A stretch of DNA of 64,000 nucleotides from Streptomyces sp. 1331.2 (GTDB taxonomy: Bacteria > Actinomycetota > Actinomycetes > Streptomycetales > Streptomycetaceae), in assembly GCF_900199205.1 (NCBI RefSeq), contig NZ_OBMJ01000001.1, positions 6,813,001 through 6,877,000 of the forward strand, read 5' to 3'. Shown here in pieces: positions 59,725 to 64,000 of this stretch; position 1 is the first letter of the stretch, and every line of letters starts with the position of its first letter. The notes below the pieces were generated by a model, which saw only the letters and a program-made list of their open reading frames with translations, searched no databases and was not told the origin of the DNA. The position numbers and the translations under genes were made by a program.

Positions 59725-59738
59725 ACCGAACGATCGGT
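59725..59738 (+). promoter_or_regulatory. Palindromic operator just after the predicted start site
   Basis: ACCGA-ACGA-TCGGT, a perfect 5-bp inverted repeat of the ACCGANNNNTCGGT type used by TetR-family (PaaR-like) regulators of phenylacetate genes in actinobacteria. Its position would block transcription elongation or initiation. Confidence 0.55.
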
Positions 59739-59743
59739 AGGTG

Positions 59744-59813
59744 CTCCGGAACGGCCCACCGCAGGCACTCCGGAACGGCCGACCGCAGGCGGCTCCGGAA
59801 CGGCCGAGCAGCG
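59744..59813 (+). repeat. Three 21-25 bp direct repeats in the paaK leader
   Basis: Units start CTCCGGAACGGCC and continue with ACCGCAGGC in the first two; the third is shorter. They fill the leader between the operator and the ribosome binding site. Function unknown. Confidence 0.7.
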
Positions 59814-59824
59814 AAGGAGCGACG

Positions 59825-61159
59825 ATGACCGGCACCGCACCCGTCCCGCCCCGGCACCTCGGGGAGCCGATCCCGCCCGCGCTCCTGGACGCCGGCGAGC
59901 GGATGGGCCCGGACGAGCTGCGCGCCCACCAGCTCACCCGGCTGCGGGCCACCCTGCGGCACGCCTACGACAACGTCGAGCTCTACCGCCGCAAGTTCGA
60001 CGCGGCCGGCGTCCGCCCCGAGGACTGCCGCACGCTCGCGGACCTCGCCCGCTTCCCCTTCACCACCAAGGCCGACCTGCGCGAGGCCTACCCCTTCGGC
60101 ATGTTCGCCGTCCCGATGGAGCAGGTCCGCCGGATCCACGCCTCCAGCGGCACCACCGGCCGCCCGACCGTGGTCGGCTACACCGACAACGACCTCTCCA
60201 TGTGGGCCGACGTCGTCGCCCGCTCGATCCGCGCGGCCGGCGGCCGGCCCGGCCACAAGGTGCACATCGCCTACGGCTACGGGCTGTTCACCGGCGGCCT
60301 GGGCGCGCACTACGGCGCCGAGCGGGCCGGCTGCACCGTCATCCCCGCCTCCGGCGGCATGACGGCCCGGCAGGTGCAGCTGATCCTGGACTTCGAGCCC
60401 GAGATCATCATGGTCACCCCGTCCTACCTGCTCACCCTGCTGGACGAGTTCGAGAAGCAGGGCATCGACCCGCGCACCACCTCGCTCCAGGTGGGCATCT
60501 TCGGCGCCGAGCCCTGGACGGAGGAGATGCGGCGCGAGATCGAGGACCGCCTCGACCTGCACGCCGTCGACATCTACGGCCTCTCCGAGGTCGTCGGCCC
60601 GGGCATCGCGCAGGAGTGCGTGGAGACCAAGGACGGGCTTCACATCTGGGAGGACCACTTCTACCCGGAGGTCGTCGACCCCCTCGGCGACGAGGTGCTC
60701 CCCGACGGCGAGGGCGGCGAACTGGTCTTCACCTCGCTCACCAAGGAGGCGCTGCCGATCGTCCGCTACCGCACCCGCGACCTCAGCCGCCTGCTGCCCG
60801 GCACCGCCCGGCCGGCCTTCCGGCGGATGGAGAAGGTCACCGGGCGCAGCGACGACATGATCATCCTGCGCGGGGTGAACCTCTTCCCGACCCAGATCGA
60901 GGAGATCCTGCTGCGCACCCCGGACGTCGCGCCGCACTTCCAGCTGCGGCTCACCCGGGAGGGGCGGCTGGACCGGATGGCCGTCCGGGTCGAGGCCCGG
61001 CCGGAGGCCTCCGCGCAGCGCCGGGAGGCGGCGCGGGCGGCGATCGTCCGGGCGGTGAAGGACGGGATCGGGGTGACGGTCACGGCCGAGGTGGTCGACC
61101 CGTACACCCTGGAGCGCTCGGTCGGGAAGATCAAGCGGGTGGTGGACGAGCGCGGCTGA
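59825..61159 (+). CDS. paaK: Phenylacetate-CoA ligase
   Basis: A 444-aa adenylate-forming enzyme that activates phenylacetate with ATP and CoA, the first step of the aerobic phenylacetyl-CoA pathway. The ATG at 59825 follows GAAGGAGCGACG; the longer frame is the repeat-containing leader. Diagnostic motifs are RIHASSGTTGRPTVVGYTDN (phosphate-binding loop), SLQVGIFGAEPWTEEMRREI, DIYGLSEVVGPGIAQEC and the hinge GRSDDMIILRGVNLFPTQIE. No other paa genes follow, so phenylacetyl-CoA may feed secondary metabolism or a remote catabolic operon. Confidence 0.93.
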   Translation: MTGTAPVPPRHLGEPIPPALLDAGERMGPDELRAHQLTRLRATLRHAYDNVELYRRKFDAAGVRPEDCRTLADLARFPFTTKADLREAYPFGMFAVPMEQVRRIHASSGTTGRPTVVGYTDNDLSMWADVVARSIRAAGGRPGHKVHIAYGYGLFTGGLGAHYGAERAGCTVIPASGGMTARQVQLILDFEPEIIMVTPSYLLTLLDEFEKQGIDPRTTSLQVGIFGAEPWTEEMRREIEDRLDLHAVDIYGLSEVVGPGIAQECVETKDGLHIWEDHFYPEVVDPLGDEVLPDGEGGELVFTSLTKEALPIVRYRTRDLSRLLPGTARPAFRRMEKVTGRSDDMIILRGVNLFPTQIEEILLRTPDVAPHFQLRLTREGRLDRMAVRVEARPEASAQRREAARAAIVRAVKDGIGVTVTAEVVDPYTLERSVGKIKRVVDERG

Positions 61160-61320
61160 CCGCTGCGCGAGGAGGGCGGCTGACCCGCTGTCGGACGAGT
61201 GGGGCAGGCGCCCGCTCCGGTCATTCCTCCTACCCGTTCGGCTCACCGGGATCGTGGGCGCGGCCGATCCTTCCCAGACTCGGAGGGCAAGGGGGTGGAC
61301 TCAACCGGAGAGGCTTCCTC

Positions 61321-62442
61321 ATGAGCATCGGGCTACGCCGCGTCCTCGCGGTCACCGCCGTGGTTTCCCTGGGTCTGGGCGCGGCTTCGTGCGGCAGCGC
61401 CAAGCAGTCGTCCGGCGGCGGTTCCTCGGGCAGTGCGAACGCTAGCGGCGGCGCCTCCGTGGGAGCCGTCCGGATCGGTCTGCTGCTGCCGGAGAGCAAG
61501 ACCACCCGCTACGAGCAGTTCGACCGGCCGTTGATCGAGCAGCGGATCAAGGAGCTGGCGCCGCAGGCGCAGATCGACTACTACAACGCCAACCAGGACG
61601 CGACGCTCCAGCAGACCCAGGTGGACACCGCCCTCACCAAGGGCGACAAGGTGCTGATCCTGGACGCGGTGGATGCCAAGTCGATCCAGTCCTCCGTCCA
61701 GAAGGCCCACGACGCGGGCGTCAAGGTGCTGGCCTACGACCGGCTCGCCCAGGGCCCGGCCGACGCCTACGTGTCCTTCGACAACCACAAGGTCGGTGAG
61801 CTGCAGGGCAAGGCTCTGGTGGCGGCGGTGGGCGACAAGGCGAACGCCGGCTCGATCATCATGATCAACGGCTCGCCCACCGACCCGAACGCGGCCGACT
61901 TCAAGGCCGGTGCGCACAGCGCGATCGACGGGAAGCTGAAGATCGGCAAGGAGTACGACACCCCGAACTGGGATCCGAACAACGCCAACCAGGAAGCCTC
62001 GGCGGCCATCACCGCGATCGGCGCGAACAACGTGGTCGGCGTCTACTCCGCCAACGACGGCATGGCCGCGGGCATCGCCACCGCGCTGAAGGCCGCCGGC
62101 CTGAGCGTCCCGCTCACCGGCCAGGACGCCCAACTCGACGCCATCCAGCGGATCCTGGCCGGCACCCAGACCATGACGATCTACAAGCCGTTCAAGCCGG
62201 AGACCGACGTCGCCGCCAGGATGGCCGTCGCGCTCGCCGGCGGCAAGCCCCTCGACTCCAGCCTTGCGCCGACGACGGTGACCAACGGGAGCGGCCACAA
62301 GGTGCCGGCCAACCTGATCACCCCGATCGTGGTCGACAAGAACAACGTCAAGGACACGGTGGTCAAGGACGGCCTCTACACCGTCGCCCAGATCTGCACG
62401 CCGGACTTCGCCGACGCGTGCAAGGCCGCCGGCCTCGAATAG
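61321..62442 (+). CDS. xylF: Sugar ABC transporter substrate-binding lipoprotein (XylF-like)
   Basis: A 373-aa periplasmic-binding-protein family 1 lipoprotein. The N-terminus is a lipoprotein signal (MSIGLRRVLAVTAVVSLGLG with the lipobox GAASC), so Cys22-24 is lipidated. The mature part has IGLLLPESKTTRYEQFDRPL, QIDYYNANQDATLQQTQVDT, KVLAYDRLAQGPADAYVSFD and GQDAQLDAIQRILAGTQTMT, the pattern of D-xylose/ribose-type binding proteins. The ATG follows GGAGAGG. It is followed by the ATPase and permease genes of the same importer. Confidence 0.92.
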   Translation: MSIGLRRVLAVTAVVSLGLGAASCGSAKQSSGGGSSGSANASGGASVGAVRIGLLLPESKTTRYEQFDRPLIEQRIKELAPQAQIDYYNANQDATLQQTQVDTALTKGDKVLILDAVDAKSIQSSVQKAHDAGVKVLAYDRLAQGPADAYVSFDNHKVGELQGKALVAAVGDKANAGSIIMINGSPTDPNAADFKAGAHSAIDGKLKIGKEYDTPNWDPNNANQEASAAITAIGANNVVGVYSANDGMAAGIATALKAAGLSVPLTGQDAQLDAIQRILAGTQTMTIYKPFKPETDVAARMAVALAGGKPLDSSLAPTTVTNGSGHKVPANLITPIVVDKNNVKDTVVKDGLYTVAQICTPDFADACKAAGLE

Positions 62443-62480
62443 CCGGCGCCCCCTCTCAACCCCCTCTCAACCCGAACAGG

Positions 62481-62505
62481 CCCCGCCTCCACGACCGAGG
62501 CGGGG
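62481..62505 (+). promoter_or_regulatory. Intergenic hairpin between xylF and xylG
   Basis: A 9-bp stem, CCCCGCCTC / GAGGCGGGG with a 7-nt loop. It probably acts as a processing or partial termination signal that keeps binding-protein mRNA more abundant than the rest of the operon. Confidence 0.6.
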
Positions 62506-62522
62506 CAAGGGAGTTGGTCACC

Positions 62523-63302
62523 GTGGCAGGCGAGACCGTACTGGCCCTGCGAGGGGTCTCCAAACGGTTCGGCGCCGTCCAGGCGCTCACCGACATCGAA
62601 CTGGAGGTGCACGCGGGCGAGGTGGTGGCCCTGGTCGGCGACAACGGCGCCGGCAAGTCGACCCTGGTCAAGTCGATCGCCGGGGTGCACCAGCCCGACG
62701 ACGGCGTCATCGAGTGGCAGGGCAGGCCGGTGACCATCCACCGGCCGCAGGAGGCCCAGCAGTTGGGCATCGCCACCGTCTACCAGGACCTCGCACTCTG
62801 CGACAACCTCGACGTGGTCGGGAACCTCTTCCTCGGCCGCGAGATCCGGCGCTTCACCATCCTCGACGAGGTCGCCATGGAGAAGCGCTCCCGGGCGCTG
62901 CTGGACACCCTCTCCATCCGCATCCCCAGCGTGCGGATCCCGGTCGCCTCGCTCTCCGGCGGCCAGCGCCAGGTCGTCGCGATCGCCCGCGCGCTGATCG
63001 GCTCGCCCAAGATCGTGATGCTGGACGAACCGACCGCGGCCCTGGGCGTCGAGCAGACCGCCCAGGTGCTCGACCTGGTCGAGCGGCTGCGCGATCAGGA
63101 CCACGGGGTGCTCCTGATCAGCCACAACATGGCGGACGTGATGGCCGTCGCCGACACCATCGCGGTGCTGCGCCTCGGGCGCAACAACGGCGTCTTCGAC
63201 AAGCGCTACACCAACCAGGAAGAGATCATCTCGGCCATCACCGGGGCCACGGACAACGCCGTGACCCGCCGGAAGGCCCGTGGCCAGGAGGGTTCCCCGT
63301 GA
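62523..63302 (+). CDS. xylG: Sugar ABC transporter ATPase (XylG-like)
   Basis: A 259-aa single-domain ATPase with a GTG start behind GGGAG. It has Walker A (GDNGAGKST), the Q-loop in IATVYQDLALCDNLDVVGNL, the signature SLSGGQRQVVAIARAL, Walker B (IVMLDEPTAAL) and the H-loop LLISHNM. Most XylG proteins have two ATPase domains (about 500 aa); this one has a single domain, which is common for actinobacterial carbohydrate importers of this branch. Its stop overlaps the permease start by 4 bp. Confidence 0.92.
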   Translation: MAGETVLALRGVSKRFGAVQALTDIELEVHAGEVVALVGDNGAGKSTLVKSIAGVHQPDDGVIEWQGRPVTIHRPQEAQQLGIATVYQDLALCDNLDVVGNLFLGREIRRFTILDEVAMEKRSRALLDTLSIRIPSVRIPVASLSGGQRQVVAIARALIGSPKIVMLDEPTAALGVEQTAQVLDLVERLRDQDHGVLLISHNMADVMAVADTIAVLRLGRNNGVFDKRYTNQEEIISAITGATDNAVTRRKARGQEGSP

Positions 63303-64000
63303 GCGACCACACCCCCGGGAGCGCCCCCGGCGGCGAACCCGAGCGCCCCCACACCCGGCTGCCCGAGGACAGCATGCCCACCGGCGGCGTCAATGCCCCC
63401 GTCCCGGTGGCCCCCGAGGCCACGCCCGCGGTCGACCCCCGGCTGATCGTCCGCCAGGAGGGCATCAAGGGCTACCTGGGCGAGTTCCGCCGCCGGATGC
63501 GCAGCGGCGAACTGGGCTCGCTGCCCGTGGTGCTGGCCCTGATCGTGATCTGGGCGGTGTTCGGCAGCCTCAACAGCAGCTTCCTGTCCGCGCAGAACCT
63601 CTCCAACCTGTCCCAGCAGATCGTCGGCACCGGCATGATCGCGATCGGCGTGGTCTTCGTGCTGCTGCTCGGCGAGATCGACCTCTCGGTCGGCTCGGTC
63701 AGCGGCCTGTGCGCGGCGATCTACGCGGTGCTGAACGTGACCAACGGCGTCAACGAGTGGGTCGCGCTGATCACCGCGATCGTCGGTGGCGCGATCGTCG
63801 GCGCGATCCAGGGCATCTTCTTCGCCAAGGTCGGCGTCCCGGCCTTCGTCGTCACCCTCGCCGGCAACCTCGGCTGGAACGGTCTGATGCTGCAGATCCT
63901 CGGCGCCAGCGGCACCGTGAACCTCTCCGGCAAGGACATCGTGTCCAGGCTCTACAGCACCATCTACGGCCAGCAGATCGCCGCCTACGGGGCGGCCGCC
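63299..64000 (+). CDS. xylH: Sugar ABC transporter permease (XylH-like), partial
   Basis: The GTG at 63299 overlaps the ATPase stop (GTGA). About 234 codons are visible before the window ends; the family is usually about 400-430 aa. After an 80-residue Pro-rich cytosolic N-terminus come TM helices with LPVVLALIVIWAVFGSLNSS, GTGMIAIGVVFVLLLGEIDL and SVGSVSGLCAAIYAVL, then VGVPAFVVTLAGNLGWNGLM, the conserved core of CUT2-type permeases (LSVGS and PAFIVTLxG motifs). It completes the importer with the two preceding genes. Confidence 0.9.
   Translation, partial: MSDHTPGSAPGGEPERPHTRLPEDSMPTGGVNAPVPVAPEATPAVDPRLIVRQEGIKGYLGEFRRRMRSGELGSLPVVLALIVIWAVFGSLNSSFLSAQNLSNLSQQIVGTGMIAIGVVFVLLLGEIDLSVGSVSGLCAAIYAVLNVTNGVNEWVALITAIVGGAIVGAIQGIFFAKVGVPAFVVTLAGNLGWNGLMLQILGASGTVNLSGKDIVSRLYSTIYGQQIAAYGAAA

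Overview
The window is high-GC DNA with many GTG starts, stem-loop terminators that mostly lack U-tracts, and families typical of Streptomycetaceae: a LAL-type LuxR regulator, GH15 trehalase-like hydrolase, DUF5994-like and SHOCT proteins, a HutC-type GntR, and a ROK regulator near xylFGH-like genes. It is most likely a Streptomyces or Kitasatospora chromosome, outside the housekeeping core until about 54 kb. Genus is inferred from gene content only.

Layout. (1) 0-16 kb is a stress/envelope block: hemerythrin, small SHOCT proteins, several multi-pass membrane proteins, a GH15 enzyme, an MFS exporter, a YihY/BrkB-type membrane protein and a 908-aa LAL regulator. (2) 16-20.4 kb is a decayed light-response locus: an intact photolyase and an SDR/DUF2867-like gene sit beside an ECF sigma factor whose 3' part has been deleted and joined to the cobalamin-binding tail of a MerR (LitR/CarH-like) regulator. 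(3) 20.3-29 kb is a LysR-led accessory cluster: two MFS exporters, three SDR or MBL-type enzymes, an NTF2-like protein and a GT1 glycosyltransferase, read mostly in one direction. It looks like a modification, detoxification or export cassette. (4) 29-31.9 kb is a transposon graveyard. A dTDP-4-keto-6-deoxyhexose 3,5-epimerase gene (rmlC) is cut by an IS256-family element with an 8-bp target duplication, and the IS transposase is itself internally deleted.

(5) 32-43 kb is the most striking part. It holds a secreted DUF3494 domain fused to a seven-repeat YVTN propeller, then a 2224-aa secreted collagen-like protein of about 675 Gly-X-Y triplets dominated by Gln at Y and nearly free of Pro. After a perfect 17-bp hairpin come a membrane-anchored TPR protein and, overlapping it by 4 bp, a bifunctional glycosyltransferase-methyltransferase. 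I propose a surface-fibre system whose Thr/Ser-rich collagen-like shaft is glycosylated by the downstream enzyme. (6) 43-54.4 kb is a patchwork island: an IS6 remnant, a second YihY/BrkB-type gene, a 53-aa Pmp3 protein, a broken MerR gene, a complete IS481-family element with 24-bp inverted repeats and a 6-bp duplication, two DUF5994-like genes with a shared upstream box, an APC permease, fragments of a PP2C phosphatase, a PRC-barrel protein and a subtilisin-like peptidase, and an integrase tail next to a tRNA-like 3' end. This reads as the eroded edge of an integrated element.

(7) 54.4-64 kb looks like ordinary chromosome: exodeoxyribonuclease III, a HutC-type GntR regulator with a dre-like operator over its -35, a ROK regulator, an unusual adenylation/methyltransferase-like protein with a Zur-like box upstream, phenylacetate-CoA ligase with a clear promoter and palindromic operator, and a xylFGH-type sugar ABC transporter whose permease runs off the end. 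Fragments resembling the 3' end of xth also occur at 1.06 kb and 16.1 kb in the same orientation, which suggests repeated recombination using that sequence.
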